Shown here piece by piece: positions 11,421 to 22,405 of a DNA stretch of 32,761 nt. The position numbers were made by a program, and so were the translations under genes. This DNA is from Glomus cerebriforme (Eukaryota > Glomeromycota > Glomeromycetes > Glomerales > Glomeraceae). Below the pieces are notes generated by a model, which saw nothing but the letters and a program-made list of their open reading frames with translations, ran no database searches and was not told the origin of the DNA. The stretch is taken from assembly GCA_003550305.1 (NCBI GenBank), contig QKYT01000227.1, positions 44,929 to 77,689 on the forward strand, given 5' to 3'. Position 1 is the first letter of the stretch; every line of letters starts with the position of its first letter.

Positions 11421-14009
11421 ATGCTCACTACTGCGGATTATATAGAAAAATTAGAATGGTCACTAATTTTAGGAAATTCTATAGAGGAGAAATCATCAAA
11501 TTCAACTGAAGCCTTAGTAACTCATATTATCAATGGACAATATAAGGAAGGCTTGACGTGTGATATAGCAAAACAGATTTTTGGAACAGAATTATCTGCA
11601 GAGGAGGATGATGTCAAAAATTTTTTAGAAAATTTAGATATAAAAGCATATATTTCTAATAGGATCAAGGGATATATTTCAGGTCATTTATCAGGTTTGC
11701 ATGAATTTGAATCGCAGCAACAAAATCAATCATTTAGACAGCTTAATTTGCTCTGTGTTGCAATCGCCTGTTTAAATGCCTTTATACAAGTTTCTTGGAC
11801 GGGACCAAATTTGGATCTTGAACCACAAGATATTTTACCAACAATTATAAGAGAAAAATGCAATGATGATGAATTAAATAAGAAAGTTCTTGATTTATTA
11901 TCTGCTGATGGCGAAGAAGCTTATCATTTGACATCTCGAACTTTATATCTTCTAATTTCAAAAATTATTTTGGTGGAGAATGAACAGGTTTATACTGATT
12001 TAAAAACTTCTTTATGGTGGACACAGAGAGCTTTATTTCTTCAACAGCGTATTCTGGATAATGTTGCCGGTTCTTTGTATGACTTAATATTGCAATATTT
12101 TAAAGCACTTGAAAATAAACTTCCCTCAACGAATTCAGATATTCACACCAGATATCATATTGAATTTGGTCTAATATATCATTATTATAGCCAAGATTCT
12201 TTAAGTTTCGAACATTTTTTAAAAGCACAAAAATCAAGTGGATTTCAATGGAAAATAATTGGAGCATTAGGCAAAAGAACAAGATTTCAAACATTTGATG
12301 TATCACAATTATTAATTGTCGCAAATAGTTCTGATTCTAAAGATTCTCAAGTTGAAAATAGCATCAAGAAAAATCTTCCGGATAATGTTATGTTGAATGA
12401 CGATACTCTGCTGGAAAAAATCGAATTTTCTAAACAAGATGATCAAAAGGGTGTCAAAGATAATGCAGATTTAGATCCTCAAAATCAAAAGAATCTTAAA
12501 GTTATTGACCAATGTCTTTTACTTGCTTTTTGTTTAAATGTAAAAAATACTAATCCGTCTCATGGTATTACCATAGAACAAATGGTACCTTATGTTTCTC
12601 GTGTATTAGAAAATCCAAACAATTGGATGGTTTACACTATGGCATTATTATTAAGATCACGTCTTGAAAAAGAAAAGGTTCGAACAGTTGAACGTTCTGT
12701 TCTTCAACTTCAAGCGCTTGTCGATCAATTTCCTCTTGAACTTTCTAGTGCACAAGAACGAATGGAATATTTTTATCAAATTTTATTGCCATCAAAGTGG
12801 GAAATAGAAAAGGAACTTGCTGTGCAATATTTGTCATTAGGTGTAGTTCGTTCATCATTACAGATATTTGAACGATTAGAAATGTGGGAAGATGTGATCA
12901 ATTGTTATATTATGCTTGACAAAGAAGAAAAGGCTAAACAGATTATACATGAACAACTCAAGATAACACCAAATTCACCAAAACTTTATTGTCTTTTGGG
13001 TGACGTTGAAAGGAATCCAAAACATTGGGAGCATGCGTGGGAAATTTCGGGAAATCGATTCGCTCGTGCAATGCGATCTCTTGGTGGATACTGGTATAAA
13101 CTTAAAGATTATCGAAAATCCATGGAATGTTATGCAAATGCTCTCAAGATAAATCCACTTTTTGAAAATTCTTGGTTTATTCAGGGATGTGCTGCAATGC
13201 ATTTAGAGGAATGGGAAACTGCTATACAAGCTTTTTCTCGAGTTATAGCTATTGATCCTGAAAATTCTGAAGCTTGGAATAATTTAGCATCAGTGTTTTT
13301 GAAACAAAATCGTAAACCTGATGCTTTCAATGCATTCCAACAAGGATTAAGATTAAAATATGAAAGTTGGAAAATATGGACAAATTATATGTATATTGCT
13401 ATAGATATTGGTGAATTTTCTGAAGCTATGAGAGCCATGCAACGTATTGTTGATTTACGATGGGAAAAAGAAAAAGAGTCATGTGTTGATTTAGAAGTGC
13501 TAGAATTATTAGTAAATGCTGTTACGAAAGATATTAAAGATTCGCATCAGAATGGTGCATCTAGATTAGCATCAAGACTTGAAAAATTACTAATCGAAAC
13601 TATTACTTCGCGAATCACCTCAAATCAACATATATGGCGTCTTTGTGCTCAATTTTGGTTTTGGAAAAAGGAGTATGATAAAGTTCTTGAAGCATACTTG
13701 AAAGCATATCGAAGTGTATCACATAATCCAATGTTAGAGACTTCGGAGGATGTATTTAAAAAAGTAGCCAATGTTGCATTAGATGTTGTAGAAGCATATC
13801 AGAATTTTGGGGATAAGAAAGTTTTACGAAATAAAATTAAAATGGATTCTAATGCTGAAACTGTAGAAACAGAAGAGATTATTGTTTGTAAAGATTGGAA
13901 GTATCAGGCTAAAAGTTTATTGAAGAGTTTGATAGGAAGAACAAAAAATTCTTTTGAAGACACACCAATGCATAATAAGTTAAAAGAAACGTTAAAAGAA
14001 TTAAGTTAA
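11421..14009 (+). CDS. TTC27/Emw1-type tetratricopeptide repeat protein
   Basis: A single uninterrupted exon encodes 862 residues, close to the usual length for TTC27/Emw1 proteins (about 840-900). The strongest match is the TPR block at about residues 545-685. It includes the segments RSLGGYWYKLKDYRKSMECY, NPLFENSWFIQGCAAMHLEE and NSEAWNNLASVFLKQNRKPD, each with the TPR spacing of small and aromatic residues. A long helical N-terminal half precedes it, with a variable acidic/Ser-rich insert near 305-355. The yeast homologue Emw1 is essential and linked to cell-wall integrity, and human TTC27 has been linked to growth and to assembly of large protein complexes. The exact role here is inference. 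The absence of introns contrasts with its neighbours. Start: the first ATG after the A tract, with no in-frame ATG upstream in the likely transcript. Confidence 0.9.
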   Translation: MLTTADYIEKLEWSLILGNSIEEKSSNSTEALVTHIINGQYKEGLTCDIAKQIFGTELSAEEDDVKNFLENLDIKAYISNRIKGYISGHLSGLHEFESQQQNQSFRQLNLLCVAIACLNAFIQVSWTGPNLDLEPQDILPTIIREKCNDDELNKKVLDLLSADGEEAYHLTSRTLYLLISKIILVENEQVYTDLKTSLWWTQRALFLQQRILDNVAGSLYDLILQYFKALENKLPSTNSDIHTRYHIEFGLIYHYYSQDSLSFEHFLKAQKSSGFQWKIIGALGKRTRFQTFDVSQLLIVANSSDSKDSQVENSIKKNLPDNVMLNDDTLLEKIEFSKQDDQKGVKDNADLDPQNQKNLKVIDQCLLLAFCLNVKNTNPSHGITIEQMVPYVSRVLENPNNWMVYTMALLLRSRLEKEKVRTVERSVLQLQALVDQFPLELSSAQERMEYFYQILLPSKWEIEKELAVQYLSLGVVRSSLQIFERLEMWEDVINCYIMLDKEEKAKQIIHEQLKITPNSPKLYCLLGDVERNPKHWEHAWEISGNRFARAMRSLGGYWYKLKDYRKSMECYANALKINPLFENSWFIQGCAAMHLEEWETAIQAFSRVIAIDPENSEAWNNLASVFLKQNRKPDAFNAFQQGLRLKYESWKIWTNYMYIAIDIGEFSEAMRAMQRIVDLRWEKEKESCVDLEVLELLVNAVTKDIKDSHQNGASRLASRLEKLLIETITSRITSNQHIWRLCAQFWFWKKEYDKVLEAYLKAYRSVSHNPMLETSEDVFKKVANVALDVVEAYQNFGDKKVLRNKIKMDSNAETVETEEIIVCKDWKYQAKSLLKSLIGRTKNSFEDTPMHNKLKETLKELS

Positions 14010-14424
14010 TAAAATTATCCTTGGGGTTTTAATTAATTTTATATTTAATAGTTTAGAATAAAATAAGTGTATAATCCGTAAATTAGTCAACAGATTATTA
14101 CTATTCCTTAAATGATATATAATACTTCTCGTATTTTGTGCTAATATCCTAAAAATCATAAAAAAAACGCGATGGTAAGCTGCGCATACTGCGCCTCTCC
14201 TATTATGAATTAAAACGTAATAAATTTTATTCGACAATACAATGAATAATTTTATAATTTGTTAGTTTCTTTTTAAATTCAATGTTTATATACATTTTTA
14301 TACGTTTTATTACTAGATGCAAAAAAAGAAAACTATAAAATTTGTGTGAAGTTCGCAATATAGCAAAAAAAAACTAATTAAACAATTAAACCAGTTAGTT
14401 CTCGAGAAATAATATTTAAGTAAA
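14010..14424. other. Convergent intergenic spacer
   Basis: This lies between the ends of two convergent genes. It contains a small GC-richer patch near 14168-14202 with two TGCGC motifs, but no coding region or RNA gene that I can support. It probably carries both 3' ends. Confidence 0.5.
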
Positions 14425-15634
14425 TTAACGCAAATAAGTAGCATTTTCAATACCAATAAGAACTATTTCCCAATTATTCTTAACTACGTGCATTTTATTT
14501 ACATTTCTTTTCCTGTTCATTAAACCACCAACATGCAATGAGTGTTCATGCCTCTTCTACATTTTTTTTTAGAGAATTTGAAAAAACAAGTAAGTATTGA
14601 CATTAATAAAGAAACGGACATGTTGAAAAAATAATTATTACCAATTTAAGTTCATGACGGTGTTTCTTTTGCCCAATTTTTTTCATTCTGCCAGTAGGTT
14701 TCTCAGAAATATGCGGTACTTTATCCACTTCATACAACTTATTTCTTGTGTCGAATTCTTTCACAAGTTCTTCATAAATGAGTTTAGCATGTTCTTTTAA
14801 AAGATAAGGAGAGAATTTTGTTACAGTTGTATTATCTTGATGATCGCGAACGGGTTCACCTTGAATACGTTCAGTTTTACTATCATTCAAGTCTACCTCA
14901 TCTTGATGTTTTTCCCTTTCGTTAATCATAGATCTGCTTTCATTCTGATCGTCATCCCTAAGTTCATTTATTTTGAATTTTTCTTCAACATCATCAGCCC
15001 AAGAAATAGATGGTTTAAAGATTTCTGTATATATATCATTCAAAGAGAAATCTTTTTCATCCTTTGATACGATTTGTTCTTTACGAATCTTTTCTAAACT
15101 TGGTTTTTCTATTAATTGCTCCTTTTCTTTACCTTTTGCTTCTTTCGTTTTACCAATTGGTAAAGGACCTTGCATTTGCCATTTGATTTGTCGTTTTTTA
15201 TTTTTACCTTTTCTTAAAGGTGCTTTAAATACAATATTTTTGTCAGTACCTTTTTGTTTTGTTTCACTTAATTCATTTTCCCATTCGTAGTCAAAAACTT
15301 CAAAACCTTCAACCAAATTCGCAACCAAACCGATAACACCTTGACTATTATTAATGTCATCCTGAAATAAAGCTTGATACATATCACAAGCTGAAATAGC
15401 TTTTTTGATGAAATCAGGTAATTTAACGTCTTTATTTTCAGAATTGACATGAATATTACGATATACTTTCTCAAGTCGACTAGTAAAGATTTTTAGTGCG
15501 ATAGTTAATGGAATTGATGTTAATTTGATTGAAGGAACATTTTCGGGAACAGGAGTTTGGCAAGATGAAAATGTTGGCGACTCCAGGGTTTCTAACGTCG
15601 ATGATAGGGTATTTAAGACTTCTAACGTTGACAT
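14425..15634 (-). CDS. Hypothetical charged protein, 374 aa
   Basis: Two exons, 15634-14642 and 14556-14425, are joined by an 85-nt GT-AG intron in phase 0. The second exon adds 43 residues and stays open to a TAA; read without splicing, the first exon ends in an unlikely hydrophobic tail. I do not recognise the family. Residues about 37-115 are ordered-looking and helical. A basic stretch (140-153, RKGKNKKRQIKW) follows, then a long Lys/Glu/Asp-rich region, probably disordered, which carries an SWADD motif at 211-215. The segment around 274-303 looks helical. The C-terminus is rich in Lys, Arg and His (316-350), suggesting nucleic-acid or nucleolar association, which is inference. A TATA-like motif lies upstream at 15715-15723. 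Coding status is supported by frame length and the in-phase splice. Confidence 0.72.
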
Positions 15635-17531
15635 TAAAGTTAAAAAGAAGAATAGTTTAAAATCAAATTGTTATCAAAGAAAATTAACGTAAGCAAATAA
15701 AAAAAAAATCAAATATTTATATATTTTTTTTTAAAAAAAAAGAAAAAAAAAAGCATATTTATATTTATCTATTTGCAATACCTGAATTATAATCGTTATA
15801 ATCGCTATAGACGCTAGAGTACATTTTTTTGAATATGGTAACCAACCAAATGGAAAAAAGAATAGAATTGATTTTGAGAAAGATAAAATAGTTTATCATC
15901 AATTGATTTGAAGAGACATTTATTGGGTTTTTACTTTTAAACTCGTACATAATTAATTAAAAATGACAATTGAATTGATCTCTTATTTTAATCGATTTTT
16001 TTTTCTTATTACATAAAACTTATATCATATTATATCAATATTAACCAATCAGTTTTAATTCTGATGATTAAATCTGATAAATTAAATTAGGCTTTTAATA
16101 TCAGTTCTGTTATCAAATCGTAGTTTCGCTTACTCTTAACTATAACTGTAATAAAGTAAAAAAAAGTAAAAATAAAAATAAAAAAGTAGATAGAAAAATT
16201 TTATTCTTGGAAATCGATCCCTTTAGACTTTTGAAAATTTATTTATTACACGTGAATATTATTTCGTTAGAATATGACATTTCGAGTTTATTTTATTTTT
16301 CAGCGTAGTAAATACTCTACACGTGGCTGAAACTCGCATTAGTGTCACAAAAAAGATTAGTTATTAAATGATGGTCGGCCGGCATTAAGATATTAAGTGT
16401 GACAATAGAGTAATAAACTAATAATAGAAGACATCAAAACATTAATCAAAGTTAAATAAATTAAACAAATACTCATGTAGTTACTATTGTACAATGAAGT
16501 TTTGAGAAAAAAATTAAAAGTCTTGTATATCAATTTTGAGATTGAGGTTAATCTGCTCGATGCCTCGATCCAAGTATGGAAAAAATTGCGAAATGTGGCT
16601 TAGTGCTAATAATTGTCTTCAAAAAAGAAGGATCCATGACCTTGATTAAAAAGTAGTTTGGTTACTTGATAGAGATACTTCCCCACCAGGATGAACCCAA
16701 CAAAGAGAGATAGAATCAATTGTACTCAAAGGTTTTTTTTTAACATTGTTATATGAATTTGAATCATTGTTGATGACATTCAAAGTCTACATATTGGTTA
16801 AAAGTATCTTAGTGTATCTATCATATTACTGGTTTCGATACATGTGTAAACAAAAATTTATAATTAATTGTTAAAATTGTACTGGATGAAATTGGGCGTG
16901 GTACTTTTTGTAGAACTCCAAAAATTACATAATACATGTAATTCAATCTGCTCTAATAAATTTACTTAAACTTAAAAAGTAGGTTAATAATATAAATTTG
17001 AATTTTATATACAATAATATTATCCCGAAACGTAAAGCATTGTAGCCAATTTTGTATATAATTTTGTCTATAAAAATTATTAAAAACTTTTTATCATAAG
17101 AATATTTTTTAAAATCATAACCTTTAGGAAAATGATTGTACATAAATAAATTTTAATTCGTTACCATTTTTATAAAAAAAAACTCGATTTGACAGGTTTT
17201 TAAGGTAATATTACAATAAGTCTCGTGCGACTTTAAATTCTGATGCTAAAAATAATAATTTCCAAAAATGGCCAATGTAGTACCTAAAATTAAATCTTAT
17301 CTGCGTTATTCTTATCTACGGTATAAGCCAATCGACTATCTTTGCATAGTATACAGCTGCAAACATTAGGTTGTGCCACCTCTTATTTATGAATGAAAAA
17401 AAAAATTGAAAATAGTTAGAATTATCGACCATTTAAAGTCTGTGTTCGGATATTGTTAAAATTGGCCCCGCCTTTTTCCTTCCCAACAATTTCTTACCCA
17501 GTCTGGTTCTCCTTTCAATAAAATAATCAAG
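15635..17531. other. Non-coding interval upstream of the glycosyltransferase gene
   Basis: No gene is supported. A 61-codon minus-strand frame at 15765-15950 is too short and has no homology I can see. Two CACGTG palindromes occur 71 bp apart (16249-16254 and 16320-16325). The last 70 bp before 17532 is unusually pyrimidine- and C-rich (from about 17464), plausibly the 5' leader or core promoter of the next gene. Confidence 0.5.
15715..15723 (-). promoter_or_regulatory. TATA-box candidate for the 374-aa gene
   Basis: The minus-strand reading is TATATAAAT, about 80 nt upstream of the ATG at 15634, next to a T(n)A(n) block (about 15723-15742). It is a motif match in AT-rich DNA. Confidence 0.35.
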
Positions 17532-19371
17532 ATGGGAAAGAAAGACAGCAAGTTGCCCGTATATAATCCCCTTCGTAATATAAACATCTATGTAGTGATA
17601 TTCCTTATATCTTTCCTCATTTTACTATCTTATGTGTTTAATCCTTATGAACAAAAGATAGGTAACGAGGAGATAAGTAATGAGCCAAACGAGATATTTG
17701 AGCCAGGGAATTACAATATATTGTTTGCCGTTACATCTACAGTTGGTGCTATACATCAAAGAAGGTTATTAAGAGAGGCATTTTTTGGTATTAAAAATAA
17801 TTTGGAACCATGTATGTCCCAGGATGGTAAAGTTTATTATAAGTTCTTAATTGAACCATATAAAAGTGTAGAAAGAGGCACGTTAAGAGACTATACTGCA
17901 GAATTAATTGAATACGATGATATTAAAGAATTTCCAAATCTCAGAAACTTTCAAGAGAGTATTCTCCAATGGGTAAGTAAAATTATCAAAATTTTTTTCA
18001 ATAATCAGTTTTTTTTTTTAATAAACAAATCAAATTTTAATCATTTCTTTTTTTTTTCTTCTTTAGGCACAAGATCTTGACAAGGAAGACATTAATTATA
18101 ATTATCTTGTAATTATTAATGACAAAGCTCTTATTAATCTTGAAAAACTTCAACAAGTCTTGGAAGAATCCATTAACGGAAATGTATTAACTCAAACTCA
18201 AAAACGTAACCTTTTTTGGGGTTCATTCATGACGGAAGGTGCTGATGACATGGCCGTCATTCTTGGTCGTGATGCTATTGCTCCCATTCTTAACTCAAAA
18301 GATAACATTATGGTCGTTAACTCAAATTTCACTAATATGATTACACAAGCTTTCCAATATTACCAAACAAATCCTAGTGAGACCGAGTTATTTCTCGTGA
18401 ATGACGACGTTGGAATTGTAGAATTTCCAAATGCCGTAGAAAATGTCTCAATTGAAAAAACTATAGCTGTTGGTCGTATATTCCTAGAAGAAGATATGAG
18501 GGATTTGATTGAGCATCTTTCCATTCCAAAGACTTTTATTTGTAATCGTCAAAATGATCCAAATAAATTAAATATTGCTATAATTACTAGCAGTTTTGTT
18601 TATGATAATCTTTGCATGCTTCCCGCAGCTCGTATGACGGGTGATAACAAACGTGGTTACGCTCAAAGAAATGGATACTCTTTTGTAGGAAGGTCCGCTG
18701 AATTTTCACAACAACGTTATAAAAAACGTAAAACTGTTTGGGGAAAATTTGATGCTGTTGAAAAAGTCCTTCCACATTATGACTGGATATTCTGGCTTGA
18801 TATGGATACTGTAATCATGAATTATAATGTAACTGTAGAGGGTCTTTTTGAAAAATTTGTTGGAATAGTTGGTGGATGGGAACAATTTGAAAAGAAACAT
18901 TTGATTGTTGCGAGACCAGTGCATGATGTAATGATCAATGCCGGAGTGTTTATGATGAGAAATTCTGAATGGAGTCGAGATTTTTTGAGAGTTGCACAAA
19001 GTAGAAGAGATCTTTATTTGGGACACATGTATGAACAACATGCTATGTGGGATCTTATACGACAACCAGAATGGAAACCCGGAGTAAGTTGAAAATAAAT
19101 ACACTTTTACTTTTTAATCAGTATTATAATAATCGTAAATCTAATTTATTTGTTTTTTTGTTAAAAAAAAAAATTACAGACTTTATATTTAGATCAAGAT
19201 GATCGTACTTTTAATACTTTCCCATCTCGATATATACGTGGTGATTTCGTCGTACATTATGCTCCCGATGGTTGTCCTGCAAAACCGATCATTGATGCTA
19301 TTGGTAAAATGAAATTATTGGAAATAAATCCTAATGCTAATATATCACTTACCCATAAGATGGACCATTAA
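17532..19371 (+). CDS. Golgi-type glycosyltransferase: GT31-like domain fused to a GT34 domain
   Basis: Three exons, 17532-17972, 18067-19083 and 19180-19371, with phase-0 GT-AG introns of 94 and 96 nt, encode 549 residues. A basic N-terminus and a membrane anchor at about residues 18-36 indicate a type II Golgi protein. Residues about 50-280 resemble a GT31 beta-1,3-glycosyltransferase: the 'HQRRLLREAFFG' element matches the family's R-R-x-x-I-R-E-T-W motif, and FLVNDDVGIV (256-265) sits where the DDD motif is expected, with Asn259 replacing the first Asp. Residues about 310-530 match GT34 (Gma12/Mnn10): IAIITSSF, a GYAQRNGYSF segment, WIFWLDMD with the metal-binding D392-x-D394, and the INAGVFMMRNSEW and MYEQHAMWDLI elements. 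GT34 enzymes transfer galactose or mannose from nucleotide sugars. The GT34 half looks catalytically intact; the GT31-like half may be degenerate. Base composition is less AT-rich than that of its neighbours. Confidence 0.9.
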
Positions 19372-19986
19372 AAGCGTAATAAACAGAAACTTTTTCACCT
19401 TTCAATTTTTGATTTATGAACAATTAATACTATAGATATTTTTATTTTTGACATTAAAAAAATTTTTTGTTTTTTTTTGTAACCAGTTTAATAATAGTAA
19501 TAATTAATAAGTGAGAATTAAGAAAATTTAAAATCTTTATTTTAAATAAAATTTTTTATAATACAACAAATTTTAAGTTGAACACTAATATAATCTATGT
19601 GAAGCCGCTGCGCAGTTACTGAAAATTTTAACTGTAGCATGTGATGTGCATCATACGCCACATCTTAGAATCAGTAGATTTGTGGAATATTTATAGGGAA
19701 ATTTTAATACATGACGATCACAATGCAAAAAAAAGTGGCGCAATTCACATTTCTAGCCTGCTCGAGTTAAAAAAAATACCGAATTAGTCAAAGTGAGTTA
19801 ATTTTTCCACTTCATAATGACTAATCATTACAATATACTGCGCATAATTAACAGGCCATTTTATATAAGTAAACCGGAATTTAATTCCGTATTGTTTGTA
19901 TCACATTTTTTTTTTTTATATTTAATCGAATTGAAAATTTATTTTTCGTAAAAAAAAAAAAATTTTTTTCTTATAAAAAAAAAAAA
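19372..19986. other. Intergenic spacer and promoter of the MBL-fold gene
   Basis: No gene is seen. A GC-richer patch (about 19603-19670) contains several short CGC/GCG words. The last 50 bp is dominated by T and A tracts that abut the ATG at 19987. Confidence 0.5.
19862..19869 (+). promoter_or_regulatory. TATA-box candidate for the MBL-fold gene
   Basis: TATATAAG lies 118 nt before the ATG at 19987 and is the only good match in the upstream region before the T/A tracts. Confidence 0.35.
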
Positions 19987-20807
19987 ATGAATTCTTTAAC
20001 TACGCTCCCCGATTTTCAAAAATTCACAGAAATTTTACCAAATATATATCGAGCAACTTTTAGTCAAAATTATGCAAAACTTTCATATCCGATCAACGTA
20101 TTCCTTATTCACATCCCTACAACTAGGGATTGTATTCTACTTGATACATTAGATCCAACCAACACTAATCAACTTTTGATTGCACTTTCTGATCATTTCT
20201 TCCTATACCCAGATTTTAATTTAAAATATATTGGATTAACTAATAATAATTATGATCATACGGGTTCTATAACAAAATTATTAGAAGATTATAAAGATGT
20301 AAAAGTACTAATTGGAGAATCTAAAAATATTAAGAACAATGACTATTTATTGAAAAATTTTGGTGGAAAAGAAGATAAATATCAAATTATTAAACAAGGT
20401 AATGAGGATGAATTTGAATATTATAATATTCTTAAACCGATCTTTACACTTGGAAATCCATCAGGTAAGAAATTTTATTTTTCTGAAAAAAGATCTTTAT
20501 TCTATTCAACTTTTTATTAAATCTAATCTTAATATTTTTAGGTTCACTTTCATTTTTACACGTTCCCACGAATTCATTTTTTATTGGAGATATGATTACG
20601 AACATTCCATATATTCCTCTTTCATCAAATCCATCTATTACATTACCATTAACTTCAACCACAATTCAATTAAATAATATAAAATTAGCTATAAATCAAA
20701 TTTCTCAATTAGATAATGTAGAACATATATTTCCTTCTCATGATCAAAGCCATAATGGCTTTAATGTTGAATTTCTTAGAGCTTTTGTTAGAAATTCTTT
20801 CTTATAG
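19987..20807 (+). CDS. Metallo-beta-lactamase-fold protein with substituted metal ligands
   Basis: Two exons, 19987-20464 and 20542-20807, are joined by a 77-nt GT-AG intron (phase 1), giving 247 residues, about the size of a minimal MBL domain. The order of motifs fits the fold: YPINVFLIHI and CILLDT (early strands), LTNNNYDHTGSI (residues 84-95) at the THxHxDH position, GNPSGSLSFLH (156-166) at the GHTxGSxxF position, FIGDMI (173-178) with the bridging Asp176, and FPSHDQSH with His226 as the last ligand. The usual histidines are replaced by Asn86, Asn88 and Asn157, whereas Asp90, His91, Asp176 and His226 remain. Loss of three ligands suggests a catalytically altered or inactive protein. The reading frame and intron are intact, so it does not look like a pseudogene. 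The substrate is unknown. Confidence 0.83.
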
Positions 20808-20875
20808 CATTTATTTATTCGTTCATGATATCAAATGTTGAATAATTAAAGAAAATTTCATTAAATGATTTTTTT

Positions 20876-22195
20876 TTAATCGTAAACATTAATTTGAAGG
20901 AATCTGAATAAATCTGCGATAAAATATAAACTTCCGCATAATACAACCAATCCACCTTCTTTATTACACTTTGTATAAGCATGATTAAGTGCTTCCCTTA
21001 AATTTTCAGCAACAGAAACATTAATGTTTTCCTTTACATTCTTTGCAACCTTTATAATTTCTTTGGGATCATAACAACTTATCCATGGCATACCTTCTAC
21101 TTTTGAAAAACCAACAGCCGTTAATGAATCATCATCCTTTAATAAAATTTCAAAAATTTCTGAAATATTTTTTCCTTTTGTAGCAGCAAATATCCAATGA
21201 GTCTTAATTAATTTATTCTCATGTTTTTTGTCAATAAAAGTTCTTAATGCTTTTACAGCTTGTGGATTATGAGCACCATCAATTAAAAGATTAGATGATA
21301 TAGACATTCCAAGAATATTTGACAATTTAGATGCATCTATCGATTGTAATCTTCCAGGCCATTTAGTTGATTTAATTCCATCAATAATATGTTCATTAGT
21401 TATATTCGCGAATTTTTTTTCGGTCTTTCTTAAAAGATCTATAGCAATAATAGCAGTAGCAGAATTTTCTAATTGAATATCTCCAGATAATGGAATATTA
21501 ATTTTAATATCCATATTATCTAACAATTTAGTTGAAACTAATCTTGATTCTTCTTTTTCCCATTTTGCACCATCTACAAGTATAATTTTTGCACAACCAA
21601 TTTCTTCAGCGCATTTCTTTAATGTATCTAAAGCCGCCTTTTCAATTTGTGGAGCAATAATAACATTTCCATTTGTTTTCATAATTCCAGCTTTTTCTTT
21701 TGCAATAGATATAATATTATCTCCCAAGAAATCTGTATGATCCATTCCTATAGAAGTGATAATACTTGATAAAACATTATCAAAAACATTTGTCGCATCT
21801 AACCTTCCACCCATTCCAACTTCAATTATAGAAACATCAACTTGTTCTTTATCAAACAAATATAATGATATAGCTGTTAATATTTCAAATGAAGTTGATC
21901 CTAAATTATTAATAGAATTTATATTCGTTATAAATTCATTTGTTTTTAAGAAATTTTCTTTTGATATCGGTAACCCATTTATTCTAATTGAATCACGAGG
22001 TTCAAGTAAATGTGGTGAATTAAATCTTCCAGTTTTATAACCTGATTTTAAAAGGATTGAATCTATATACGCGGATGTTGAACCTTTACCATTCGTGCCC
22101 GCTATATGAATTATTGAAAGCCTTTTTTGTGGATTATTTATTAATTCCAAAATTGAAAATATTCTTTCTAAATCTAATTTAATACCAGTTGACAT
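20876..22195 (-). CDS. FOL3: Dihydrofolate synthase / folylpolyglutamate synthase (FOL3-like)
   Basis: A single exon encodes 439 residues, typical for the Mur-ligase-related folate synthase family. Residues 33-40 are the ATP-binding P-loop GTNGKGST. The FNSPHL and RDSIRING segments follow, then the omega-loop IEVGMGGRLDATN with the metal site, GMDHTDFLG, KAGIMK, and in the C-terminal domain the WPGRLQ and LIDGAHNPQA signatures. The enzyme adds glutamate to dihydropteroate to make dihydrofolate, or extends folates with gamma-linked glutamates. The relatively short length and lack of an N-terminal targeting extension favour a Fol3-type dihydrofolate synthase over the longer Met7-type polyglutamate synthase, but sequence alone does not settle this. 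The gene converges on the MBL-fold gene with only 68 bp between stop codons. An A tract precedes the start codon. Confidence 0.92.
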   Translation of the reverse strand: MSTGIKLDLERIFSILELINNPQKRLSIIHIAGTNGKGSTSAYIDSILLKSGYKTGRFNSPHLLEPRDSIRINGLPISKENFLKTNEFITNINSINNLGSTSFEILTAISLYLFDKEQVDVSIIEVGMGGRLDATNVFDNVLSSIITSIGMDHTDFLGDNIISIAKEKAGIMKTNGNVIIAPQIEKAALDTLKKCAEEIGCAKIILVDGAKWEKEESRLVSTKLLDNMDIKINIPLSGDIQLENSATAIIAIDLLRKTEKKFANITNEHIIDGIKSTKWPGRLQSIDASKLSNILGMSISSNLLIDGAHNPQAVKALRTFIDKKHENKLIKTHWIFAATKGKNISEIFEILLKDDDSLTAVGFSKVEGMPWISCYDPKEIIKVAKNVKENINVSVAENLREALNHAYTKCNKEGGLVVLCGSLYFIADLFRFLQINVYD

Positions 22196-22343
22196 TTTTT
22201 TTAAAAAAGGTTTCTTGAAAATGTTGGAGGGAAGTTTTTTTTAAAAATAAATAAATAAATATACATACACGATATATATGTCTTTTTTAGGATCTGCACA
22301 TCTCGAAAAATCCATACCATACTCAGTAAATCATTCAGTAATG

Positions 22344-22369
22344 GAATCCGTTTTTCGTCCAAGCCACCA
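22344..22369 (+). repeat. Duplicated promoter block, upstream copy
   Basis: This segment (aatccgtttttcgtccaagc and a few bases on either side) matches 22987-23011, upstream of the intact BTB gene, with only a few differences. It shows that the duplication that made the pseudogene at 22430 included upstream regulatory sequence. Confidence 0.65.
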
Positions 22370-22405
22370 ATATGGTTACAGTATATAAATTTTTTATTTC
22401 ATAAA

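Noticed and set aside
14973..15290. 105-codon plus-strand open frame
   Set aside because: Antisense to the 374-aa gene, with Ser/Phe/Cys bias typical of a mirrored Lys/Glu-rich frame.
15765..15950. 61-codon minus-strand frame
   Set aside because: Short, no recognisable motif, no paired exon; expected by chance in a window this size.
18706..19104. 132-codon minus-strand open frame
   Set aside because: Antisense to the conserved GT34 domain, including the DMD motif region; a shadow frame.
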